From: Bradyrhizobium sp. ORS 375
GTDB taxonomy: Bacteria; Pseudomonadota; Alphaproteobacteria; Rhizobiales; Xanthobacteraceae
DNA: 56,298 bases
Assembly: GCF_000239775.1 (NCBI RefSeq)
Contig: NZ_CAFI01000470.1
Span: 1-56,298, forward strand
Direction: 5' to 3'
The notes below the pieces were generated by a model. The model did not search any database. It saw nothing but the letters and a program-made list of their open reading frames with translations, and was not told where the DNA came from. Made by a program: the position numbers and the translations under genes. This document shows positions 17,854 through 25,509 of the stretch, piece by piece; within the stretch, counting starts at the first letter, position 1, and each line of letters starts with the position of its first letter.

Positions 17854-18585
17854 CTATACATCGGAAATCTGGTTGAACCGCATGGCTTCAACAACTGCTT
17901 GCGTTATCGTCTGTGCGCCTAGGCGGAGACGCGCGTCCTGAAGGTGATACAGAACGGTGCGCTCCGAGATCCCTAGTATGGTCCCCGTCTCTGACATCGT
18001 CTTTCCTCGAGCCGACCATGTGAGGCATTGTCGTTGCCTAAGGGTTAATGGAGGCGCCACGGCTGAGCTCTGCCTGCTTCGACTCATCGCGAATCGAGCA
18101 TGAAGCTGGACGGCGGTCAGGTGAATTGCGGCGAACGCGGTTTGTATCTCGAACCTCGTCGGACCGTCAGTAGTCTTCCCCACGAATATCACCGCGGCAA
18201 ACTTGCTGTTCCCAACATATACAGGGACGGCAAGACCGTTCTGAATTCCATACCGAGCGACTTCTTGCGTAAAGCGATCGCCTGGATTCAGTCGGAGCGT
18301 GGCTTCTTCCGAGTTTCCCCAAAAGAATGGCATGCGCACGTTGCGTGCATGTTGGACAATAGGATCCACATCGCTCAGCTTCCCATCAACGTAGAGCTTA
18401 ACGAGCGGCTCTGGATATGACGAAATAAGTTGGGGGTCCCCTCCGGTAATGCGCAGGTAAGCGAACCATCCGAAGCCAAGGGTTCTTGTAAGTTGCACTG
18501 CGACACGCCGAAGGTCTTCGACCGTATTTTCCAATGGAATCATATCCCAAATATCTTCCAACGCAGACGGTATATTCAGGCTCAT
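17854..18585 (-). CDS. LuxR-family quorum-sensing regulator
   Basis: A 243-residue regulator with an N-terminal autoinducer-binding domain and a C-terminal LuxR HTH. Of the six signal-pocket residues conserved in TraR/LuxR, five are present (Tyr65, Asp74, Pro75, Trp89, Gly113). The first tryptophan (TraR W57) is replaced by a leucine/valine in the YPEPLVKLY segment, which hints at a changed ligand. The HTH reads MSETGTILGISERTVLYHLQDARLRLG. The start ATG at 18585 has GAGGTG upstream and begins MSLNIPS, as in the family; the frame opens earlier at 18648. No luxI gene lies in the window. The two lux boxes in the cluster are its probable targets. Confidence 0.88.
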   Translation of the reverse strand: MSLNIPSALEDIWDMIPLENTVEDLRRVAVQLTRTLGFGWFAYLRITGGDPQLISSYPEPLVKLYVDGKLSDVDPIVQHARNVRMPFFWGNSEEATLRLNPGDRFTQEVARYGIQNGLAVPVYVGNSKFAAVIFVGKTTDGPTRFEIQTAFAAIHLTAVQLHARFAMSRSRQSSAVAPPLTLRQRQCLTWSARGKTMSETGTILGISERTVLYHLQDARLRLGAQTITQAVVEAMRFNQISDV

Positions 18586-18790
18586 CCCCGCACCTCGGCG
18601 CTGATTTAGCGTGCTCTGTCGACATCGCATCGCGTCGCGATGATCCAACCTATACCACGATACCCTAAGGTTGTAATTATACTATGTTGTCTCCTGTAGG
18701 TGCGCGCTCAATCTCTCGTGTCTTTTTCTCCACGCTTCAATGGCTGCCGCCGATTGATTCGTTCATTGGTAGTTCAGCCGCGAGGTTCGC

Positions 18791-19834
18791 TTATCGCCCG
18801 CTGATAGATTGTGCCGGGATCATTCTCCAACGATGGCCCTGAAGGCGTCGCCCCGCTGAGAAGCTGAGCAATCCGAATGGTGACTGCCAACTTTGCTTAA
18901 GAATGTATTGCAGGACCGCTTCGGGGTCATGGTACCCAACGTTTCGCCAGGCAACAGCGAGCGCGCGAGCTGCAATGTAGCTCGTCTCAAAATAGGGGCC
19001 CGCCGACCTCCCAAGCACTTGTCGCGCTCGCTGACGCAACTTCGACGTCTGCTGGTCTATCAGCATGCCCGACTGTGGCTCAAGGAACGCGACAGAGCAA
19101 CGAGAGGCAAGATCTGTTTCCGGGAATAGGCAGGATGCGAAGCAGTCGTCGGACATTAGTATCTGGCCGGGTGACGCTGACCGAAGTGCACCGGCGAACA
19201 GCTTCTTCGCGAAGTCCTGGGGTCCTAGGATCATCAACACGTCGCCCGTTTCGACGGTTACCGGAAGCCGGCGAGGTGGATCTTCGCTAAAGTATAAGGC
19301 GGTAAGCCTTCGGCAGCATGGCGTGAGCCGCCGCACAAGGCGTGCAGCCAAGCGCGCTCCATAGGTGCCCGTCTGGCTCAGCAGAAGAGTGGGCCGCGCC
19401 AATTCGGCTGCCGCAACTGCAAGGCACTCCGACTGTTCGTCATCCGTCCCGAAGAGCTGCACTGTAGTTGTCGACGTCGGTGTGCAAAGGTCCGGTGCAG
19501 ACGTTCCCGGCGCCAAGAAGACGATCCCTTGATCGCCGTAGACACGGCTAGCGGCTATCGCAGCTGGCGTACTAAAATGACCGATAACGTATTTGATTCC
19601 CCTTGCGGCGACTTCGCCAGCGACTTCCTGAGCTCGCCTCCCGCAGCGCTGGTCGTCATAATAGGAGATATGAACCGAGGTCCTTTCGTCACTTAGCCCA
19701 AGCTCGATAGCGGTCTGGAGGTCTGCGTAGTGCGGACCATCGGTGCCGCAGACTGCGAGGGAGGGCGCCGTCTGGGCTTCCGCTTCGGCTGACTCACGTT
19801 GGGCAGTGGCGAGAGCTTCCATATCGAATGTCAC
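18791..19834 (-). CDS. periplasmic-binding-fold (AmiC/LivJ-like) protein without signal peptide
   Basis: A 347-residue protein with the type I periplasmic-binding fold of branched-chain amino-acid and amide receptors: AIELGLSDERTSVHISYYDDQ, GIKYVIGHFSTPAAIAASRVYGDQGIVFLAPGTSAPDL, and PTLLLSQTGTYGARLAARLV. The N-terminus (MTFDMEALATAQRESAEAEAQ) has no hydrophobic signal sequence and no lipobox, so the protein should be cytoplasmic, as is AmiC of Pseudomonas, which senses amides there. No ABC permease or ATPase genes lie nearby. It is the last gene of the hydrazine-type operon, 43 bp after the MetRS-like gene. It may bind an intermediate or end product as sensor or carrier; this is inference. 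Confidence 0.7.
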   Translation of the reverse strand: MTFDMEALATAQRESAEAEAQTAPSLAVCGTDGPHYADLQTAIELGLSDERTSVHISYYDDQRCGRRAQEVAGEVAARGIKYVIGHFSTPAAIAASRVYGDQGIVFLAPGTSAPDLCTPTSTTTVQLFGTDDEQSECLAVAAAELARPTLLLSQTGTYGARLAARLVRRLTPCCRRLTALYFSEDPPRRLPVTVETGDVLMILGPQDFAKKLFAGALRSASPGQILMSDDCFASCLFPETDLASRCSVAFLEPQSGMLIDQQTSKLRQRARQVLGRSAGPYFETSYIAARALAVAWRNVGYHDPEAVLQYILKQSWQSPFGLLSFSAGRRLQGHRWRMIPAQSISGR

Positions 19835-19877
19835 CGCCCTCTCCCTTCGCGGTCGTGAAATATGCCTGGCGTCGACG

Positions 19878-21452
19878 CTACCCGCCTAGGACGTACCTAG
19901 TCTCTGACTGGGGAGTGTCGGAGCGCTCACTCTCTCGAATTTGAAACAGTCCATCGGGAATCGGTCTAGGGCTGCTCTCAGGAACCAGATCCAACCGATT
20001 CACATCGGCGCCTGTAAGTGCCCAGAAAAGGCGCCGAGCATCGATCGGCATCAGAGGGAAGGCCGCTTGAGAAAACGCCTTCAATGCAAAAGCAAGATCG
20101 TGAACATTGGAACTGGGCGTACAAAGCTCCGCACGAATGAACCGAAGAAAGTGACGGAGATCTTCGGCCGCTTGCCTTAAATGGAAGCGGTCCAACGAGA
20201 GGCTACCGAGGATTCGGGTGACCGCCGCCGATGCGGCGTTACGTGCTCCCGATGACGCTTCGCTCTCCCGCATACGACCTCTCGAGAGCCTGTCATACGC
20301 GTGATAGACCTCTTGCCAGGGCTGCGACAGTGCTGCGTCAATCTGCGCAACCATCTCGGACTCGCTAAAATTGGCCCGCTCGAATCCTGGAGAGTTGAGA
20401 AACGTGTGAAATCTGATGAGGTCGGTCGAGTGGCGAGATGCCAAATCGCGTGCCCACACAACGTGATTTCGGCTCGTCGAAAACTTGCTATGGTCGAGGC
20501 TATAGAATTCGTTTGTAATGGACCCGAACGGTAGCCAGTCGCTCTCTCCGCCGGCGATGAGCAGCGCGGCGTGAACAATTGCGTAGAAATATGTGTTGTC
20601 AAAGCCTAGGAAGTTCACAACATTTGGCAGGTGGGATCCGTCTCGCACGCGGCGCTTGTGATCTAGCAGCTGATGCACGACCAGTTCGGGCCAGGCGTTG
20701 ATGACTTGTCCCGGAAAGTCACTGTGTGCCATGGGAATCCCCCAGCTGCCTTCGACCGTAATGGGGAAGTCAGGCAGCGGCGCTGAAAGCGCATCGGCAA
20801 CGAGCCATCCGTACCGCGGGCGGTATCGCCCAGTGCTTCGATAGAAGTCGCGAATGCCCTCGCGAAAGCGTTCCATCTCGAGTACTAGTAAGGGGACCAT
20901 CCGCACTTCCAGCCGACGGCTCCCGGTCACCGTATCGCGAGGCGCGATGATGCTTCTGGCATCGCACAAGAAGCCGCACGACTCGCAGATGCCGCACTTG
21001 CACTCGTCGAGACACTTGGGGCAATGTCCAGACACCCCTGCCTCGTCCAGAGGCGTGCCTCGATCGAGCGAGAAGAAGGTCGGAAATTCCTTTCGTACCA
21101 GGATGCCCCGCCGATACAGCTCCAGAAAGAACTGGCGCACCTGCTCGCACTCGACAGCATTTGGCATCGAGAAATCGGCTACGTCAATTTGGTAAAGCGC
21201 CATAGTGTGGCGAATGTCGTCCGAATACTGACGGGCAAGGTCGTAAGGCTTTATCCGCTGACGCTCAGCCGTAACGCGGACATACGACTGATTCACGTCG
21301 CTGAAAGTCGTATATGCGCAACGCACGCCACGTAGCTTGAGATTTCGCGAGAATGCATCTGCCGCAAGATAGGGGCCGCTGAGGTGGCCCACATGAAGCC
21401 CGCCATTCGGCGTGGGGGGTGGAACGGTCACGATCCAATCGTTGCTGCGCAT
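19878..21452 (-). CDS. stand-alone MetRS-like protein, putative hydrazine synthetase component
   Basis: A 524-residue class I aminoacyl-tRNA synthetase relative closest in style to methionyl-tRNA synthetase. It starts with PPPTPNGGLHVGHLSGPYLAAD (HIGH motif as H20-V-G-H23), has a knuckle with Cys144, Cys147, Cys156 and Cys159, and a KMSKS-equivalent KFSTS at 323-327. The tRNA anticodon-recognition part looks reduced and divergent. In hydrazine pathways a MetRS-like domain activates an amino acid and esterifies it to the hydroxyl of an N-hydroxy amino acid; a cupin then rearranges the ester to an N-N bond (established for cupin-MetRS fusions such as Spb40, from memory). Here the cupin is a separate gene 24 bp upstream and the N-hydroxylase precedes it, so the same role is likely. 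Confidence 0.85.
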   Translation of the reverse strand: MRSNDWIVTVPPPTPNGGLHVGHLSGPYLAADAFSRNLKLRGVRCAYTTFSDVNQSYVRVTAERQRIKPYDLARQYSDDIRHTMALYQIDVADFSMPNAVECEQVRQFFLELYRRGILVRKEFPTFFSLDRGTPLDEAGVSGHCPKCLDECKCGICESCGFLCDARSIIAPRDTVTGSRRLEVRMVPLLVLEMERFREGIRDFYRSTGRYRPRYGWLVADALSAPLPDFPITVEGSWGIPMAHSDFPGQVINAWPELVVHQLLDHKRRVRDGSHLPNVVNFLGFDNTYFYAIVHAALLIAGGESDWLPFGSITNEFYSLDHSKFSTSRNHVVWARDLASRHSTDLIRFHTFLNSPGFERANFSESEMVAQIDAALSQPWQEVYHAYDRLSRGRMRESEASSGARNAASAAVTRILGSLSLDRFHLRQAAEDLRHFLRFIRAELCTPSSNVHDLAFALKAFSQAAFPLMPIDARRLFWALTGADVNRLDLVPESSPRPIPDGLFQIRESERSDTPQSETRYVLGG

Positions 21453-21476
21453 TGCGACGTCCTTTCTGGTCCACCT

Positions 21477-21857
21477 TTATTGCGAGGTTCCGCCGAGGTC
21501 CCAATATATGTCCACCATCACAAACAGATCCGGGCCCGGGTTGCGCAGAGCGTGTCTCGCGCCTCTTGGAATGTATGCTACGTCGCTCGGGCTGAGCTCA
21601 GTCGCTGCACCGTCGACTTCCAAGGTCACGCGCCCGCCAATGACGATGAACGTTTCTTCTTCGTCGTGATCGTGGAGCTCTACGTGCTTGCCCGGCTCTA
21701 GTGTGACGATCATGCAGCCGAATTCAGTCAACGGACGTTTGGTATTTGCGACTGTGCCCCACGGAAACAGTCGACGGATCCTGCAGTTGTACTCGTCGGT
21801 GTAGCCACTATCCGCGCCACGGCGCACAAGCCGCTCTATACCGTTCTCTTCGGGCAT
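21477..21857 (-). CDS. small cupin, putative N-N bond-forming partner
   Basis: A 126-residue single-domain cupin. Motif 1 carries His62, His64 and Glu68 (GKHVELHDHDEEE, then FIVIGG) and motif 2 carries His102 (PRGARHALRN), so all four metal ligands are present; zinc is the expected metal in hydrazine-forming cupins. In known systems this domain converts an aminoacyl ester of an N-hydroxylated amine into a hydrazine and is fused to the MetRS-like part. Here it is free-standing, 17 bp downstream of N-hydroxylase copy 2 and 24 bp upstream of the MetRS-like gene, so the three genes are surely co-transcribed. The cupin fold alone is very common; context carries the functional call. Confidence 0.83.
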   Translation of the reverse strand: MPEENGIERLVRRGADSGYTDEYNCRIRRLFPWGTVANTKRPLTEFGCMIVTLEPGKHVELHDHDEEETFIVIGGRVTLEVDGAATELSPSDVAYIPRGARHALRNPGPDLFVMVDIYWDLGGTSQ

Positions 21858-21874
21858 CTTACTCGCTCCGCGTT

Positions 21875-23221
21875 TCAGCCAATGGCGACTACAGCAGGCT
21901 GCTCGCGGCGGCTCGCTGCATGGACATGCGAAGACAACAATTCGATTAGCGAATCGGCGATCATCTGCGAACGCAGGGACAAAAGGCTGAAGGAGCCGGC
22001 GTCTCCGAATCCGTGGCTTGACTCGCAGAGGCCATTGACAAAGATTGGCAGTGAACGAGGGCCATCCGTCATTCGATAGTCCCGCGACAGCGAAAGCACA
22101 TTTCGCTCACCGCCAAGGCCGATCGCGATCTTACGCAGAAGGGGTGGAAATCGCTCTTCGTGTTCGCCCAATCCGAGGTTTCGGAACCCCGTCGCCAGAA
22201 CAACGGCGTCAACCGATAGACTGGTCCTCTCGAAACTTCCACGATCCTCCAAGAGCAACTCAACAGTACCGCTTTTGGCTTGGCTGACGGCGACGACGCT
22301 GCAATTTGTGCGAAGCGATATCTGCCGCCGACCATCAAGATCGTGCTCATATAGCTTGCAGTATAACTGCTCGATGACATCCCTATCTGCGGAGCCATAA
22401 TTGCTGCGGCGTAGCTCTGCCCAGAGCTCCTGCCGTCTTAGGCTGCTGGAGCGGTAGAACGTCTCTACAAACTGCGGGAAATAGATCTCCTCGGTAAATG
22501 GACTGGTGTCCTTAAGCTGATAACCAAATCCCCGATGCAAGTTCACTATATCGACCGGCGGTGTCACGCTCGCCAGGTCAAGCGTGATCTCGACAGCACT
22601 CTGGCTGCCCCCAACGACGCAGACCGACTTAACCGCTTCGTCGCGTCGCCATCGCTCCCGGGCGGGTAGATAATCCGTGAAGTGGACGATACGATCCCCA
22701 AGGTACGTCGAAAACACTGCCGGAACTGCCGGAGTACGGCCCGGCGCGAACGAGATCGATCGCGCGCGAAGGGTGCGACCATCGGCCAAATGAACAACGG
22801 CAACTTGCGTCTGCTGATGAGGTACGCCTTCCAACGAAATATCGATCACGTCGGACCCGTACGACACGCAGTGATCGAATTGATTGGCGACCCACCGAAC
22901 GTACGCCGCATATTCTTTGCGGAGCGGAAAGGCTGTAGGTAGATTGAGGAATTGAAAGAGGCGATCTTCGGATTTAAGAAAGTTGAGGAAACTGAATCGG
23001 CTCAAGGGGTTGCGTGGAGTAACGAAGTCCCGAAGTGGGTTGTGCTGTATGTCGGCTCCGTCGAGCAACATTCCCGGTTGCCAGTCTGGCGCTTCGCGGC
23101 GCTCTAGAAACAGCGCGGATCCGTTCCATCCGACTTCTTCTAAGGCGACGGCCAAGCCGATGTTCGCTGGGCCGAAGCCAACTCCGACAAGATCAAAAAG
23201 GTCTGATTGCTCTCTGGTCAT
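21875..23221 (-). CDS. SidA/IucD-type amine N-monooxygenase (copy 2, hydrazine operon)
   Basis: A 448-residue flavin N-hydroxylase. It shows GVGFGPANIGLAVALEE at residues 13-29 for FAD, the WQPGMLLDGADIQHNPLRDF block, the NADPH motif VVGGSQSAVEIT, and DAVVLATGF near the end. It would hydroxylate the terminal amine of a diamino acid with NADPH and oxygen. Position between an EctB-like diaminobutyrate aminotransferase and the cupin/MetRS-like pair makes N-hydroxylation the step that prepares one nitrogen for N-N bond formation. If the upstream enzyme supplies its substrate, that substrate would be 2,4-diaminobutyrate rather than the lysine used in described systems. Lysine and ornithine remain possible. 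Confidence 0.85.
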   Translation of the reverse strand: MTREQSDLFDLVGVGFGPANIGLAVALEEVGWNGSALFLERREAPDWQPGMLLDGADIQHNPLRDFVTPRNPLSRFSFLNFLKSEDRLFQFLNLPTAFPLRKEYAAYVRWVANQFDHCVSYGSDVIDISLEGVPHQQTQVAVVHLADGRTLRARSISFAPGRTPAVPAVFSTYLGDRIVHFTDYLPARERWRRDEAVKSVCVVGGSQSAVEITLDLASVTPPVDIVNLHRGFGYQLKDTSPFTEEIYFPQFVETFYRSSSLRRQELWAELRRSNYGSADRDVIEQLYCKLYEHDLDGRRQISLRTNCSVVAVSQAKSGTVELLLEDRGSFERTSLSVDAVVLATGFRNLGLGEHEERFPPLLRKIAIGLGGERNVLSLSRDYRMTDGPRSLPIFVNGLCESSHGFGDAGSFSLLSLRSQMIADSLIELLSSHVHAASRREQPAVVAIG

Positions 23222-23332
23222 CTGGAACCGCTCCTTCCGACGGACGATGCAGCCGGCTGTAAGACGACGGTCGGCACATGAGTATATTGACTACTACGCG
23301 GGTTCGGCGGCTGGTTGCCAACACGAAGGGCG

Positions 23333-24691
23333 TTAGCTGGCCCGGCGTTGTAACGTCTCCACATCACCGGCGGTCGTTAGGCATTCCAATTCGATGATCT
23401 CCTCCAGCCGGCCGAGAGCCTCGATTAACGTCGCGGATGGAATATTGAGCGCCGGCAGAAACTTGAGTACGTCGTCCCGACTTCCGCTGACTTCAATGAT
23501 GATATCGCGTTGGAACGCCTTTCTGGCAACGATAGTCGCCAGCCTGTCGTCGGCGAACGCCAGGCCTCGCAATAAGCCGCGGCCGCGGACTTCCGCGGCG
23601 CCGCGTGGGAGACGCTCCACGAGCGCCGAAAGCCACTCGTCCAAGAGAGCGATGTTCTGGTCCAAAGCTCTCAGGAACCCCGGGTCCCGCCAGTACGCGA
23701 GCGCCGCGCGCCCAGCTACGAAGGCAAGATTGTGCCCCCGAAAGGTACCGTTGTGCTCGCCTGGATCGAACACATCATGCCTTGGCTTGATCAATAACAA
23801 TGACATCGGAAGGCCGAAGCCGCTGATCGACTTCGAGAGGCAAACGACGTCCGGATAAATTCCTGCCGGCTCAAAGCTCAGGAAGTGACCAGTTCTGCCG
23901 CAACCGGCTTGGATGTCGTCCACGATCAGCAAGCTCCCATGTTCTGTTGCGAGACCAGCGAGCTGCTTCAGCCATTCGAAACTCGCGGCAATCGCGCCTC
24001 CTTCTCCCTGTACGGTCTCGACGAGGAACGCGGCGGGCGGATCAAAGCCGCTGCTAGGATCCCGCAAAAGGGTAGAGATCAGATCGATAGTATCGATGGT
24101 GGCGCCGAAGTAGTTGTCGTACGGATAGCGATCTCCGAGAGAGAGTGGAGCGCCGGCGCCACGACGTTTGCGCCTGGAACCTGTGGTGGCGAGTGCACCC
24201 AGCGACATACCATGAAAGCCGTTCGTGAAACACGCAACGTTGGCTCTCCCAGTTACCTTGCGCGCGAGCTTCAGAGCTGCTTCGACAGCATTCGTCCCGG
24301 TCGGCCCCGGGAACATTAGCCTGTACTCGAGCTGCTTCGGACTAAGGATCAGGCTGCTGAAGTCGGACAGAAAGCTATTCTTAGCTTCGGTCCGAAGGTC
24401 TAGCCCATGCACGATGCCGTCGGCAGCAATGTAATCTAGTAACTGTTGCTTAATTTCCGGAGGGTTGTGCCCATAGTTCAGCGCGCCGGCCCCTGAGAAG
24501 AGGTCGATGTACTGGCGCCCGGTCGTGTCCCACATGTAGGACCCGCGGGCGCGCGAGAAATCTGCTGGAAACGACCTGCAATAGTACCGAACATTCGACT
24601 CAATCGCGTCGCTCACGTGCTGCATTCGTCCCTCCCACTGGGAATTGTCGTGCGCAGAATGCGGGTGATGGTCGTTTTGCTCTATCGTCAC
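23333..24691 (-). CDS. diaminobutyrate--2-oxoglutarate aminotransferase (EctB-like)
   Basis: A 452-residue class III PLP aminotransferase that follows EctB and related enzymes through its length: VRYYCRSFPADFSRARGSYMW, FSGAGALNYGHNPPEIKQQL, DGIVHGLDLRTEAK, FPGPTGTNAVEAALKLARKV, ETVQGEGG, DDIQAGCGRTGHF, the PLP-lysine motif LSKSISGFGLP, and GEHNGTFRGHNLAFV. These enzymes make L-2,4-diaminobutyrate from aspartate semialdehyde and glutamate. No ectA or ectC is present, so ectoine synthesis is not the purpose. The start is a GTG at 24691; an in-frame ATG at 24625 is the alternative. It is the first gene of the minus-strand hydrazine operon, and lux box 2 lies 50 bp upstream. The next gene, the N-hydroxylase, follows after 111 bp. 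Confidence 0.87.
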   Translation of the reverse strand: MTIEQNDHHPHSAHDNSQWEGRMQHVSDAIESNVRYYCRSFPADFSRARGSYMWDTTGRQYIDLFSGAGALNYGHNPPEIKQQLLDYIAADGIVHGLDLRTEAKNSFLSDFSSLILSPKQLEYRLMFPGPTGTNAVEAALKLARKVTGRANVACFTNGFHGMSLGALATTGSRRKRRGAGAPLSLGDRYPYDNYFGATIDTIDLISTLLRDPSSGFDPPAAFLVETVQGEGGAIAASFEWLKQLAGLATEHGSLLIVDDIQAGCGRTGHFLSFEPAGIYPDVVCLSKSISGFGLPMSLLLIKPRHDVFDPGEHNGTFRGHNLAFVAGRAALAYWRDPGFLRALDQNIALLDEWLSALVERLPRGAAEVRGRGLLRGLAFADDRLATIVARKAFQRDIIIEVSGSRDDVLKFLPALNIPSATLIEALGRLEEIIELECLTTAGDVETLQRRAS

Positions 24692-24740
24692 TCGTTCCGC
24701 TAGCTACGGTCGGAAGAGAGCACATCACGATCTGAAATGC

Positions 24741-24760
24741 GCCTGTCTGAAGTTACAGGT
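24741..24760. promoter_or_regulatory. lux box 2 (LuxR-type operator)
   Basis: GCCTGT-N8-ACAGGT matches the 20-bp lux box consensus at every half-site base but the first. It lies 50 bp upstream of the EctB-like gene (minus) and 246 bp upstream of the thioesterase gene (plus). A second match of the same spacing 10.8 kb away, again in a divergent promoter region of the same cluster, makes chance unlikely. Confidence 0.75.
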
Positions 24761-25006
24761 CGCACGCGGTCAACTACGGCAGTCCATTTGGGGTGCAAGC
24801 GCTCTTCCGCGGCGTCGATCAATAGTGTCCGAAAACCGCGAGATCCGCCCGCCGCAAGATGTTAATCTCGGGCATGATGAACGATGGGCGCGCGACGCTT
24901 CGTTTGCGTAGTTGTGGCATGCAATATCCTGAGTGGAGCGCGACGTGGCACGGCGGTGCTCGCGTATGACAGCAGCCGACCGAACGAAAAGAGCTGGAGA
25001 ATAGGC

Positions 25007-25453
25007 GTGAGTGAAACGGCTAGAGGTCGGATAGTGGACTGCAGCTTCCGTGTCTATCATCGAGACATCGATATGCGCGGGCTGCTACATAATGGAAGTT
25101 ACGTCGCCTATTTTGAGTCAGCCGCCAACGACATGTTGCGTCGCTCCGGAGTGCTGGGGTTCTTTAAGCCGACGCTAGGTGCTTTTGCGTGGGTCGTTCG
25201 GCGGGTCGAGCTATCTTTTAACCGCCCCCTAGCAATCGACGACCTGCTCCACGTCGGCGTCACAGTATCCCGTGTCGGGAAGAGCAGTCTGCTGTTCGGT
25301 GGACGAATCGACCGAGACGGAGACAGCTTCGCTGGCGATCCTAGCGTGTCCGCATCCATCGTATGGGTATACGTCGATACGGCAGCGCAGGGGGCGGCGC
25401 CGATACCAGACGAAGCGCGCGCGGCCCTCCTCCCACTCGTATCGACCAGTTGA
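25007..25453 (+). CDS. hotdog-fold acyl-CoA thioesterase (4HBT-like), copy 1
   Basis: A 148-residue hotdog protein. FRVYHRDIDMRGLLHNGSYVAYFESAANDML is the first strand and central helix of 4-hydroxybenzoyl-CoA-thioesterase/YbgC-type enzymes, with the Asp at the usual acidic position; WVVRRVELSFNRPLAIDDLLHVGVTV is the following sheet. It would hydrolyse, or merely bind, an acyl-CoA or acyl-ACP. I chose the GTG at 25007, which has GGAG eight bases before it, over the ATG at 24884, whose extra N-terminal sequence has no family likeness. It leads a plus-strand operon of two thioesterases and two acyl-CoA dehydrogenases, divergent from the hydrazine operon. Confidence 0.75.
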   Translation: MSETARGRIVDCSFRVYHRDIDMRGLLHNGSYVAYFESAANDMLRRSGVLGFFKPTLGAFAWVVRRVELSFNRPLAIDDLLHVGVTVSRVGKSSLLFGGRIDRDGDSFAGDPSVSASIVWVYVDTAAQGAAPIPDEARAALLPLVSTS

Positions 25454-25509
25454 TCGCGTCTCCTTCGAGACCCTCTTGAGAATCTAAGGTAACAACGAAG
25501 GACGCCGTA

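Noticed and set aside
19878-21452. Housekeeping methionyl-tRNA synthetase.
   Set aside because: It lies inside an island operon between a cupin and a binding protein, has a reduced C-terminal part and a divergent KMSKS loop, and follows the N-hydroxylase/cupin order of hydrazine systems.
12512-24691. Reading the cluster as a hydroxamate siderophore locus (two N-hydroxylases plus a diaminobutyrate aminotransferase).
   Set aside because: There is no NRPS, no IucA/IucC-type synthetase, no N-acyltransferase and no TonB receptor, while the cupin/MetRS-like pair points to N-N bond formation. It is kept only as a weaker alternative.
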